The translations under genes and the position numbers were made by a program. 64,000 nucleotides of DNA from NCBI RefSeq assembly GCF_008831045.1, contig NZ_WAJS01000011.1, positions 1 through 64,000 on the forward strand, in the 5' to 3' direction. The notes beneath the pieces are model-generated. The model searched no databases and had not been told where the DNA came from. It saw only the letters and a program-made list of their open reading frames with translations. Positions 7,601-19,600 of the stretch are shown piece by piece. The number at the start of each line of letters is the position of its first letter. The stretch's first letter is position 1. This DNA is from Adlercreutzia muris (GTDB lineage Bacteria > Actinomycetota > Coriobacteriia > Coriobacteriales > Eggerthellaceae).

Positions 7601-10600
7601 GCACGAGGCGGATCACGGCGCCCTCGATGCCCGCCTCGCCCTCGGTCATGAGGCCGTCGGAGTTCTCGTCGTTCCACACGTCGCCGTCGATGAGCACCGG
7701 CAGGCGCTTGGTCAGGCCGGCGTCGAAGGCGCGCTTGTAGTACATGCGGTTCGCGAGGTCGTAGTCGTTCTCCATGTAGGTGATGGCATAGGCGCTGGCC
7801 AGCAGGCTGCCGTTCATATCGGCATCCTCGTCCACCTGCTCGGCCACCACGGCGTACACCTCGTTGGCCTTGTCGGCATCGTTCACGTTGTCGGTGAGCG
7901 ACGACTCGAAGGAGGTGAGGTCGGAGTTGTTGCCCGTGCCGGCACCGTCCACGTGGAAGCGGCTGGCCACGTACTCGCCAGAGTCGTCCACCACCTTGAT
8001 GGCGTAACCGGTCAGGTACGGGGTGGCCATGGTGAAGTTCGGGTCGGCATCGGCCAGGACCTGCATACGGTCGTCGTAGGCAGCCTTCAGCTCGGCGTCA
8101 GCCTGGATGAGCTTCATCTGCTCGCCGGACAGGGACTTGATGTCCTCGGCCGACAGCGACGCGATCATCTTCACCGACACCGGGCGGGCGTGCAGCACCT
8201 TCAGGTCGGAGGTGGACAGCGCCGTGCCGTTGGCGTTGGGCACACCGTAGGGCTGGTAAACCTTGGTCATGTCGGCCGGCTTGGAGGCGGTGACCACATC
8301 GCCGTCCACGAGCACGTAACCGGGCAGGTTGTTGAACTCGTAGATGCCCTCCGCGTTGGTGAGGGTCCACAGCTGGTGGGCCTCGATGACCACGCCGCCG
8401 CAGTCGTCGCACTTGCCGTCGCCCTTGCCGTCGGCGCCATCGGCATCGCGGTGGGCCGCCGCGGCGTCCACCACGGCCCCGCAGCCGGCGCAGGTGGCCG
8501 TATGGGTGTTATTCAGGTTGTCCTTGTAGGCGAGGCCCTTGCCCACATGGTCGCAGGCCGGGGTCGTGGCCAGGGAGGCCTTGCAGATATCGCAGACCTG
8601 GTCGGCGTCATCGTCCACGTGGGGCGCATCGTCGGCGAGCACCGTGTTGCAGCTGCCGCACGTCACATCATGGGTGCCGTCGCCGTTGTCGGTGGCCACC
8701 GCGCCGTTGTGCAGGCACGCACCGCAGGCGTCGCAGCAATCGTCGCCGTCGCCGTCGGAGCAAGCAACGTTGGCCTCGGTATAGGTGCAGGCCGGGTTAT
8801 CGCAGGTCACCGTATGGGTGCCATCGTTGTTGGCGGTCACGGTGCGGTTGTCGTGGGTGCAGCTCGGGTCGCCGGGGTCGGTCACCTGGGTGTTGCCGTC
8901 ACCCTCGCCGTCGGCCAGGGCCGCCGCACTCACGGGCACCGCCGCGGGCGCCACGCGCCGGGCCGCGGGCTCGCCGGCCTCTCCGCCGGCCTCGGGGTCG
9001 GTAGGCTCGCCCGGGTTCTCCGGGTCGGTAGGCTCGCCGCCCTCGCCCTCGTCGGGTTCGTCGGCGCCGTCCTGGTACTGGTAACCGCCGGCCAGGTTGG
9101 TGTTCTCCACCCACACGCCGGAGTCGCGCAGCACGCGGACATGGGCCTTGCGCAGGGCATCGTAGTCGTAGGTACGGCCGGAGCGCACCAGGTACACCTT
9201 GCCGTCGGCACCCACGACGATGTTGCCGCCCTTGCCGTCCACCAGGCGCAGGTCGCCGTCCTCGTTCTCGTAGAAGACGTTGCCGTCCTCGTCCTCCAGC
9301 AGCTGGTGGCCGCGGTCGTACTCGGGCACGAAGTAGTACTGGGTGAGGATGACGCGCAAGTTCTCCACGCCCTCCTCGGTTTTGTCGCTGTCCTCGGTGT
9401 CGAAGCGGTCGTCGGAGGTGTCGGAGTCGTTCACGCCGTCGTAGTCCTCGTCGTACCAGGCCTGGCCCACCAAGCTGGAGCGGTCCGGCGGCACGAAGCC
9501 GGCGTTCATGGAGGCCTGGTTCTGGCCCGCGGCGAAGTCGTAGCCGTTCTCGCCCGCGACCGTTTCCTTAACGGGGTTGCCGTCGGCGTCGTAGACCGGC
9601 TTGCCGTTCTCGTCGGTCTTCACGCGCTCCTCGGACCAGGGGAAGACGGCCTTCTGGGCCGCCAGGCTGGCATCGTCGGAGGCGCCGGCCAGCACGATGC
9701 GCCAGTCGGCGGCGTTCTTGGCGATCTCGCCCTCCACCGTGGTGCAGGTGCCCGCAGGCAGGGTGCAGGCGCCGTCGCTGTGGGCCCCATCGGCGGTCTG
9801 GATGTTCGGCTCGTCGAGGAACACCGGGTAGTTGTTGTTCTCGTAGTGCTTCCACACCTCGGCCAGGCCATCAGGGTTGCCGGCGTCCTTGTCCTCGGCG
9901 GTCACCATGGGCTGCACCCGGGAGTTCACGACATCGTGGGCCGTGGTCTGGGCCTCGAAGGTGGTCACGAGCAGCGAGCCCATGCCGTCGTCGGCCTTCA
10001 CACCGTTCACCTCCACGGTGTAGGACGCGAGGGTGTACTCGTACTTCTTCGCCGCGGCGTTCCACTGGCGGTAGGCCGTGGGCAGCTTGTCGAAGAGGTA
10101 GTAGCCGGTCACGGCCTTGCCGCCGAGCTTGCCCTCGGAGACGAGGGTCGGATGGGTGCCGGTCAGCACGGCCACCTTGCCGCCGCCCAGGTTCTTCGAG
10201 CCCGGGATGGTCTGAGTGAGGTTGGCGGTCTCGCCGGGCTTCAGGGTGTTCTTGCCCGGGGTGGTCACGTCGGCGGCCTTCACGTTGGTGTCGTTGCCGA
10301 AGTCGGCGTTCTGCACCCAGGTGCCGTCGGCGGCCAGCAGCCACTGCTTCAGGATGACCTGCTTGCTGTTGTAGCCGTACTCGATGAAGTCCTCGGTGAC
10401 CTCCTTGCCGTCCTTGGTGAGCGTCTTGCGCACCTCGGTGTTGTAGTTGTACAGGCCGTCGTAGTCGGCATCCTCCCAGACGAAGCCGTCGATGGCGTAG
10501 GTGGGCGGGATGATGATGCCGCCGTCGTTGTGGTCGCGGCTGGCGCCCATCATGAGGTCGTAGGCCACCAGGTCGCCCTTGCGCATCGGCTCGGCCACCA

Positions 10601-13600
10601 CGGGGTTGCCCTCGCCGTCGGTCACCACGTCGCCGTTCTCGTCGCGCTCGTAGTTGGGCGTCTGGTCGGCGTTGTGGGAGGCCGGGGCGTACACGATGTT
10701 GGAGCCGTGGGAGGTCAGGCCGTCGGGGGTCTGGCCGTCGGCGTTCACGGTCTCCAGCAGCACGATCATCTCGCTGCCATCGGTGTCCACCAGGTAGTTG
10801 TCCTCGGACAGGTCGGAGTCGTGACGGTAGTCCACGGGCGCCTCGGCGGTGCCGCGCACCTGGTACTTGGCCTTGAAGTCGGCCGCATCCGCCACGGAAT
10901 CCTCGGTGACGCGCACCTGGTAGCCGTAGACGACCCACTGGGTGGTGCCGCCCACGGTGCGCAGGCCCGCGGTCTCCAGGTTCTCGAAGCTGTAGGTGCC
11001 GTTGCGGTACAGGTCGTTGCCCACCAGCTCCTCGTTGAAATCGAGGGTGAGCGCGGTCTTGTCCGTATCCTCCTCCACGAGCACCTTGCCGGTCACGGCC
11101 TTGGCCTCGCTGGTGCCGTCGGGCGCCCAGGCCGTGGTGTCGAGCACCCAGTCGGTGCCGTTGAACCAGTAGCGCTCCAGGGCCACGGCGTAGCCGTTGA
11201 TCGGAGCCTCGTCGGTGCGGGCGCCGGTCTCCTCGTCCACGAAGGTGTCCTGGATGCCGTTGTTGTTGGCGTCGTTCCACAGGATGCCGCGGATGGACTG
11301 GCGCGTGGGATGGGTGGCGCCCACGTAACCGCCGGCCAGCGGGATGCTGTAGCGATCCCACACCTCGTGCTCGAGACCGCCCTCATCGGTCCAGCTGTCC
11401 ACGAGCACGCGCTCGGTGTCCACGGTCAGCCAGTCGTAGGCCGCCGTGCCGGCCGTGCCGGCCAGCAGCTGGGACAGGGGCACCCGCGCGTAGTCGGCCG
11501 GGTCGGCCAGCTTGGTCTTGCCCTCGCCGTCGCTCACGCCTTCGCTGGCCAGCACGATGCGGCCGCCGTTATCGTTGCCACCGAGGTTGCCCTGGGCGGT
11601 GCGGGTGCCGGCGATCACGGTGCCGTCCTCGGCCACAACCTCGGCCCGGTCGGTCACCACGCGGCCCGCGCCGCCGGTCAGGGGCGCTACGCCGGTGCGG
11701 TCGAGGTTCTCAGCATCGGAATCCACCGTGACGTCCTCGCCCACATGGTAGCGGGTGAGCAGCCAGTTCTCGCCGTCGGCCGCATCGGAGCCGCCGGCGC
11801 CGAGGCCGTCGAACTCCACCTGGTAGCCGGCGAGCGCGTAGGTGTCGCCTGCCAGGGCCACGGTGCGGTCGGCGGCGATCTTCAGGGCAGAGGCCTCGGC
11901 ACCGACGCCCACGATGGCGCTCGGCAGCTTGTCGAAGCCGTAGGTGCCCGCGTCCAGATCGGTCTTCACCGTCTTGCCGTCGCGGTCGTAGCCCACCGGG
12001 CCGGTGGTCACGGTGCGGACGCCGCTGTTGTTGGGGGTCAGAGTCTGCTGCCAGGAGGTGGTGCCGGTGTCGGCATCGGTCACCGACTCCCACTTCACCT
12101 CGGCACCGAAGCCGGTCACCTGGGCCCAGGTCTGGGCATTGCGGTCGTAGGCCCACTGGGTCAGGGCCACGGTGCGCCCGGGCAGGCCGGCCTCGTAGAC
12201 CGTCTTGCCGTTCTCGGCCCAATGGTCGCGAATGCCGTTGTAGGAGCGCTCGCGCTCGGCACGGTCGAGCAGCAGATCGCCGGACCAGGTGTCCTGATAG
12301 GAGTCGTCCCACATAATGCCGTTGATGGAGGCGGTCGGCACGGCGATGAGGCCGCCGTCGCCGCCCTGGGCCGACTGCACGTTCATATCGGTGTCGTAGG
12401 TGACGCCCTTGTAGGTCTTCTGGGTCTTGTCGTTGGTGGACGTGGAGTGCTTCTCGCGGGCGATGATGACCATGCCGTCGGCGCGGGTGGGGGTGCTGCC
12501 GTCGTCGGCCTTGTCGGCCACGCGGTTCACGAGCGTGAACTGGCCGCCGTCGATGTTGGTGCCGCCCATGTTGCGGAACAGGTCGGAGTCGGCCGTGTAG
12601 TCCTCGGCCGCTTCCACTCCGTCGTCGCCGTTGGCATGGGCGCGGGTCAGCGTGTAGCCGGCCGGCACCGATTCCACCTCCACGGTGTAGCCGCACAGGT
12701 AGTCGGTGTCGGTGCTCTCATCGGGCTTGCTGAAGCGCGTGGGCACCTCCTCGCTCTTGTAGGTGCCGAGCGGCAGATCCTGGATGATGGTGGTGCCGTC
12801 CACGTCGTAGACGGGCTTGCCGTTGGAGGTGGTGCAGGTGGTGGCCGGCACGTCCACGTGGGTCACGCCGTCGGCCGCCAGGGTATAGGTGCGCTTCCAG
12901 GTGCCGTCGGTCCCACCGCTCTTGTCGGCGGTGTCGAGGTACCACTGGATGATGCGGATGCGCACGCCGGCGATGCCTTTCTCTCCCTCGTCCTGGACGC
13001 CGTTGTAGTTGGCGTCGTCCCAGATGCGGCCGGTGATGGGCGCCGCGGGGGGCATGATGTAGCCGCCGTTGATGCGGGTCTCGTTCTTGCCGAAGGTCAG
13101 ATCGAAGGACACGTCGGTGGCGCCGGCGTCTCCCTCGTGGTTCTTGCCCGAGGCCGCCAGGGGGTACTGGGTACCGCTCACGCGGGCGCCGGCGGCGTCG
13201 GCCGTCGTCGAGCCGGCCAGCACCAGCATGGAGTCCAGGGTATGGATGTCGCCGTCGGAGCTGTACGCGTCGCTGCGCACGAGCGGGAAGGTGTCCAGGC
13301 CGAAGCGGTACTCGCGGGGCAGCCCGGCGTTCACGTTGGACTGGCCCTTGGAGTTCCACAGGTCGTGGTCGGCGTCATCCACGCTGGTATCGTGCGTGGT
13401 AGACATCTCGTACTTGCCCGGGGTGAACGACAGGTTGCCGCGGATGGCCACGGTGTAGCCGGCCAGGTACTCCTTGCCGTCCACGAACACGCGCACCGGC
13501 AGGTCGTCGAACTCGTAGTAGCCGTCGTTGGCCTTGCCGAAGTCGGCAGCGGCCTTGGTCGTGGTGGTGGCGAAGTAGAAGCCGGTCTGGTCGCGGTCGG

Positions 13601-16600
13601 TGTCGTAGGCGCGCACCGGGAACCAGTGGTTGTCGCCGTTGAAGCTGTCGGCGGTGTTCACCCGGGTGGGATCGTAGTACCACTGGCGCAGGTACATGGT
13701 GGTGCCCACGCGACCCTCCTCGGCCGCCTCCAGAGTCAGGTCCTCGCTCGGGTCGTCGGGGTCGGGGTAGGTGCCAGGCGTGCGGGAGTACCAGCCGTCC
13801 TTGTAGGCGTTGTCGCGCCACACGTAGCCGCCGATGGCGCGGTAGGCCGGGGCCACCTCGCCCACATCGCCGGCCTCCTCGGTGGCCACGGGGCGGGTCC
13901 ACTGGTAGGTAGCCGCGCCCGCAGTGTCCATGGCGCTTCCCGCCGGGATGGCGGCGAAGGCGGCCGGGATGCCCTGGGTGGTGTCGGCCTGGACGGTGCC
14001 CAGGATGACCTGGCCGTCGTTGGCGCGCAGGGTCTTGTCGGCGTAGCGCTCGATGACCGGGAAGCTGTGGTAGTAGGCCCGGGCCGGCTCGGCGGCGGCC
14101 AGGCCGATCTCGTCGGCATTAGCGGCCGGGCCGGTGGTGCCGTCGTCGGTGGCGTTGGAGTCCACCGTGAGGTCGGTGCCCTCGTTCACCGCGGTGATGT
14201 GCCACGGGTCGGCCAGCGTGCCGTCGGACTTCAGGTAGTTCTTCGCGGCGGCCAGCTCCACACGGTAGGCGGCCAGGAAGTACTCGTCGGTGCCGGTGGC
14301 GTCGTTGTAGACCACCACGGCCGTAGGCAGGTTGTCGAAGACGTACTCGCCGTCGGCCACGGGAACCTGCGTGCCGTCGGCGGCGGTCTTGGTCGCGGCG
14401 CCCTGGGCGTAGGTGCGCACGGCCACCACGGCGTCCTTGCCGCGGCCGTCGGCGCGATTCTCGCCGCCGGTCACCACGGGCACGCGCTCGAAGTGGCCCG
14501 GATCGGTGAGGTCGGCCGGATCCTTCACGAACTTCAGCTCGGTGGTCACCCAGTCGGAGCCGAACCCGATGTTCTGCACCCAGGCGCCCTGGGCCCCGGC
14601 GGGGGCGGCCTCGTCGGTGGAGGTGGTGCCGTCGGCGGCCACCCACTCCACGATGCCGGCGGCCTCGCCGGTGGCGATCTGATCGAAGATGGGGCTCGTC
14701 GCGGGCACGTAGTACCACTGGGTGGCCAGCACCACTTCGCCGGCCAGGCCCTTCTCGTCGGCATCGCGGACGCCATTGGGAGCCGTGTTGTCGTCGGCAT
14801 CGGTGTCGTTCCACACGATACCGGTGATCTGGGAGGTGGGCACGCGGAACAGGCCGGTGTTCACCGACGCGCGGGCGGCCACCTGATGGGCCGTATCGTA
14901 GTCCACCCCGCCCATGGAGGCGCGGTAGGGCGTGTTCGCGGGCACGGAGCCGTCGGCGAGGGTGGAGGCGTCGGCCGTCAGGATGAAGCCGGTGTCCTTG
15001 GCAAAGCCGCCGTCGGGCTGCTCGCCGGCCGCCGCAAACTGCGGGTAGGCCGTGACGATGGGCGTGTCGTAGCCGTCCACCTCGGCCGAGCGTCGTACGT
15101 CGCGCTTGGCGTCGGAGTCGGTGTCGGAGGAGCCCACGCCGCTGTGGTACACGGTGAGCACGTGGCCGGCCGGCACCTCGGGCACCGTCACGCGGTAGGA
15201 GGCCAGGGCCAGCACGTCGTCGGTGGCGGCCGGGTCACCGGCGGCCAAGGGGTTGCCCTCGGCGTCGAACTGCACGTAGGGCAGCAGCCCCTCGGTGGAG
15301 CCGGCCGCGCCGTCCTCGTCGTGGAAGCGGTAGGCGCCGTTGGCGTCGGTGTCCATGGCATAGAAGCCGGTGCGGCCCGTGACCGTACCCGTGACCTCGT
15401 CGACGACCTCCTCGCCGAAGGCGGGGTTCTTGATCCAGGCGCCCACTACGGCGTCGGCGTCGTCGCGCACCAGCTCGATGCCGTGGATGTCGTTCACGTC
15501 CACGTCCTCGTAGGTCTTGGCGGCCCGCAGCACCTGGCCCTTGTTGTTGGTCACGGCGGCGGCCTGGAAGCGCGACACCACCTTGCCGTCCACGGTGACG
15601 TTCACGAGCGAGCCGTCCAGGTAGAACCACTGGGCCAGGCGCACCTCGGTGTCGGCCAGGGCGGCATCGCCATCGGTGCCGATCTCCTGCACGCCGTCGA
15701 AGTCGGCGTCGTACCACAGGGTGCCGGCCACCTCGGTGGTGCCGAAGTAACCGTAGCCGCCGGAGAGCTTCTCCTCGCTGCGGCCCGTGGCCATGTCGAA
15801 GGACACCTTCACGCCGTCACGCACCTGGTCGATCTTGTAGTTGTCGTCCTGGGTGTAGGTGGTGGTGTTGCCGGCCAGCACGATCATGCCGTCCAGGGTG
15901 GAGTTCGAGGTGTTGTTGTGCAGGGCCACGTCGTCGTTGTCGAACATCTGCGGCGCCTGGCCGGTGAGGTTCTGCCAGCCGAGCGGGTAGTTGGCGTTGC
16001 CGTAGGTGTCGATGGAGGCCGCGCCGTCGGTGTAGGTCACCGTGCCGCCCACGTTCTCCAGCAGCTGGGTGCCGATGACCTGGGCCGTGGACTCGTGCTC
16101 GTCTTCGGCCAGGGCATCACCCCGCTCCTCGATGCGGGTCACGGGCACATTCAGGGTCTCGCTGGTGGCCACGGCGTCGCCACCGGCCACCTCCACGGTG
16201 TAGCCGGCCAGGTACTCGGTACCGTTCACGGCCACGTACACGGGCAGGTTGTCGAAGGAGTAGAAGCCGTCGTAGTGGCCCTCGTCGGTGCCGGGGGCAT
16301 CGGCGGCCACGGTGCGGGTGAAGCACTCCACCGTACCGGCGGCCGCAGCGGCCGCGGCGCGGAGACCGGCGGCCACGAAGGCGGCCAGGGCGCCATCGGC
16401 CCCGTCGCCGCCGGTCGGGGGCACCGGGGCGTCGACGTTGGTGAAGTCGGCCACCTGAACCCACTGGCCGCCCGTGCCGTTGCCGTCGGCGTCGACGGCG
16501 GTGCCGGGCACGAAGTACCACTGCTTCAGGATGACCTTCTTGCCCACCAGGCCGCGCTCGGTGTAGTCGGTGCCGCCCACGGTGAAGCGGTCGGACGCAC

Positions 16601-19600
16601 CGGCGACGTCGTAGATGCCGTTGTAGTTGGCATCGTGGAACAGATAGCCGGAGATATGGTGCTTCGGCACGTCCATGACGCCGGCGTCGTTAAAGGCGCG
16701 GTCGGCGCCCTTGGCGCGGTCGTAGCGCAGGGTGGCGCCGTCGCCGGCTGCGGCGGGCGCACGGCCGTAGCGGTCGGCGGTGTTCTGGTTCGGGTTGCCG
16801 GAGGCGGTGGCCACGGCCACGTTGGCCCCCTGGGAGGCCACGGTCACGGCCGCAGCCCCGCCGTTGGTGGGGTTGCCCTCGATGTCGGCCAGGGTGCCGT
16901 GGACGTAGCCGTCGGTCTCCTCGGTGTTCAGGAGCACCGTGTACTCGTCGGCGCCCATGACGTAGCCGTCGGAGTAGATGAGGTCGGAGTCCACCGTATA
17001 GTCGCTGCCCTCGTGGATGTTGGCGGCCAAGAGGCGGCGGGCCCGGAACTCCTCGTCGGTGACGCGCACCTTGTAGCCGTAGATGACGACCTCGTCCACG
17101 CCATCGCCGTTCACGTCGCGCACGTCCGAGCTCTTCAAGTTCTTGAACTCGTAGGTGCCGTCCACACCGGCCACGGTGGCAGTGTCTCCGTTGGCGTAGG
17201 GGGCGGCGGTGTAGCTGTAGGTGCCGTCGGCCTCGCGCGTCCAGCCCAGGGCCACGGCCGGCTTCATGGGCGAGGTCTTCGCCTGCACGGTGTCGTTGTA
17301 GTCGGCCGGGTAGGCGGCGGCCCACTGGTCGTCCCAGACAAAGCCGTTGTCGGAGCCCACCACGGTGTAGTAGCGCTCCAGGGACACCTGGATGCCGTTC
17401 ACGCCGGGCTCGGCGGCCACGGTGCCGTTCTCGTCGGTGTAGTCGCCCTGAAGGCCGTCGTTGTTCATGTCCTTCCACACGCGGCCCGTGATGGTCTGGT
17501 ACGGGGGCAGCACCTCGCCCACGTCGCCGCCGTGGTGCAGGGCGGTGCCGTCGGGCAGCTCCAGCATCCAGTCGTACTGGACCTGGTTGTCCCACATGTT
17601 GTTGCCCTGGTCCACGTCCTCGGTGGTGTTGTCGTTGCCCTTCTCGCCGTCGCCCACGAGGGTGGCCAGGATGATCTGGCCGTGGTTCTGGCGCTCCTTG
17701 GGCTCGCCGGAGGCGGTGTCCAGCTCGTCGTTCTGCTGGGACACGATGAAGCCGCCGGCCACGCCGATGTTGCCGGCCGCGCCGTCGCGGGTCTCCTCTA
17801 CCGGCCAGGCGTTCAAGTTGGCCACGTCGGAATCCAGCTTGGCCGAGGCCAGGTCGGCCTTGTCCAGCTGTTGGGTGGCGCGGTGGCGCGTGAGCAGCCA
17901 GATGTCGTCGGCGGTGCCGGTCACGGTGTCGCGGGCGGTCGTCACGTTCATAGACGGGATCTCCACGCGGTAGGCCGCCAGGTAGAACTCGTCGTAGGTG
18001 GCGTTCTGCACCACGGCCACGGTGGGCAGCTTGTCGAACAGGTACACGCCCCGCTCGATGGCGTCGCCGGCCGCGGTGGTCTTGGTGCCGTCGTGGGTGT
18101 TCACGGCCACGATGCCGTCGCCGCGGTACCAGGAATCGGTCATATAAGGTTTATGGACGGTGTTGCCGTTCTCGTCCTGCTCGGTGAGGGCCGTGTAGCG
18201 CTCCTCGCCGAACTGGGTGTTGCGGATCCACACGCCCTGGGCGATGGACGCCACGGGGTTGCCGTCGGCACCCTCGATGCCGTCGGTATGACCGAAGGAG
18301 GCGCGCACGAGGTCCTCGTGGTTGGCCACGAACTGCGCCCACTTGTCCTGGGGCACGTACATCCACTGGGACAGGCGCACTTCCTCGCCCTCGATGCCGG
18401 GCTCGGCGTCGGTGTCCACCACGGTGGTCTCCTTGCCGTCCACGGTCACGGTCTTGGTGGCCTGCAGGCCGTCGTAGTTGCGGTCGTCCCACACACGGCC
18501 GGAGATGTTGGCCTTCAGCAGTTCCACGAGGCCCGCATCGCCGCCGGCGAGCGGCTCGTCCACGCAGCGGGGCACGTCGTAGCGCTTGCCGTTGTAGAAC
18601 ACCTCGGCGCCGATGAAGGCGGCACCGGAAGCGGCATCCGCGTTGTTGGTCATCTGGTACTGGCCGGCGGCCGGCGTGTTGGCGGCCGCGTCATCGGTGA
18701 TCTCGGCGGCCACGATGACGTAGCCGTCGGTACGGGCCGGGCCCACGTTGCCGGTGCCGTCGTCCACGGTGACAGCCAGGTTCTGACCGGCGTTGGTCTC
18801 GCCGGGCACCTGCTCGAACAGCTCCACGACGTTGCCGTCCTGGCGCAGGGCGTCGGAATCGTTGGTAATGTTCAGGCCGGCGGCCAGGTTGGCGGCCGTG
18901 GCGGCCGCATCGGGGTTCTGGGCCTGGCTCGGGAAGGTGAGCGCGTAGTCGGGCTCAGTCTCGTCCAGGGACACCCGGTAGGCCGTCATGTAGATATGGT
19001 CGCGGGTGACCTGGGCCGCGGCCAGGGCCACCGGGTCGGCGTCGGTGTCCACCACGTCCAGAGTCACGCCCTCGCCCACGGCGGGCTCGGTCGGCTCCTC
19101 GGGCTCGCCGCCCTCGGTGCCCTCACCATCGGTGCCGTTGCCGTCGGCCTCGTCGCCCTCGGCCGCGGCCAGGGTCACCTCGCCCACGGGCAGGTTCACG
19201 TGCTCGCGGTTCGGGAAGTAGGGCTGGATGTCGGAGAGGGCCGTGGTGGCCGCATCGCCCTCGCCCTGGGTGAGCATGTCCACATAGACGTAGCTCGTCA
19301 GCTCCTCGAACAGGTAGTCGCCCGCGCTCTGGGCAGGATCGGCGGCGTAGGGGTTGAAGCCCGATACCGTGCCCTCGAACCAGCCGCTGGCATCCACGGC
19401 CACGCGCGGATCCAGGGTGGCGGGCTGCTGGGTCACGGTGCCGTCGTCGCCCTTCACGTCCACCAGGGGCAGATCGGCCACGTTGGTGCGGTAGCTGAAG
19501 GTCTTGGACTTGAACCAGATGCCGTCGTCGGAAGCGGTGTCGTCGAACTCGAAGCCCGCGGCCTTGAGGGCTACGGCCGTGTCGGTGCCGTCGGCCAGCG

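Larger units (their letters stand above)
4677..7691 (-). repeat. Diverged last cycle of the SdrD_B higher-order repeat (three units)
   Basis: Three SdrD_B units begin at 7691, 5822 and 5297. The first ('IDGDVWNDENSDGLM') sits in the A position but is diverged. It has a helical-looking insertion rich in Ala, Asp and Glu around 7300-7550 and the cysteine array at 6252-6575. The second ('IAGVVWRDDNYDGIQD', 'VLYGFEVTVDD') is closest to type B. The third is the cap. No C or D unit follows, so the cycle is incomplete or has decayed. Confidence 0.7.
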
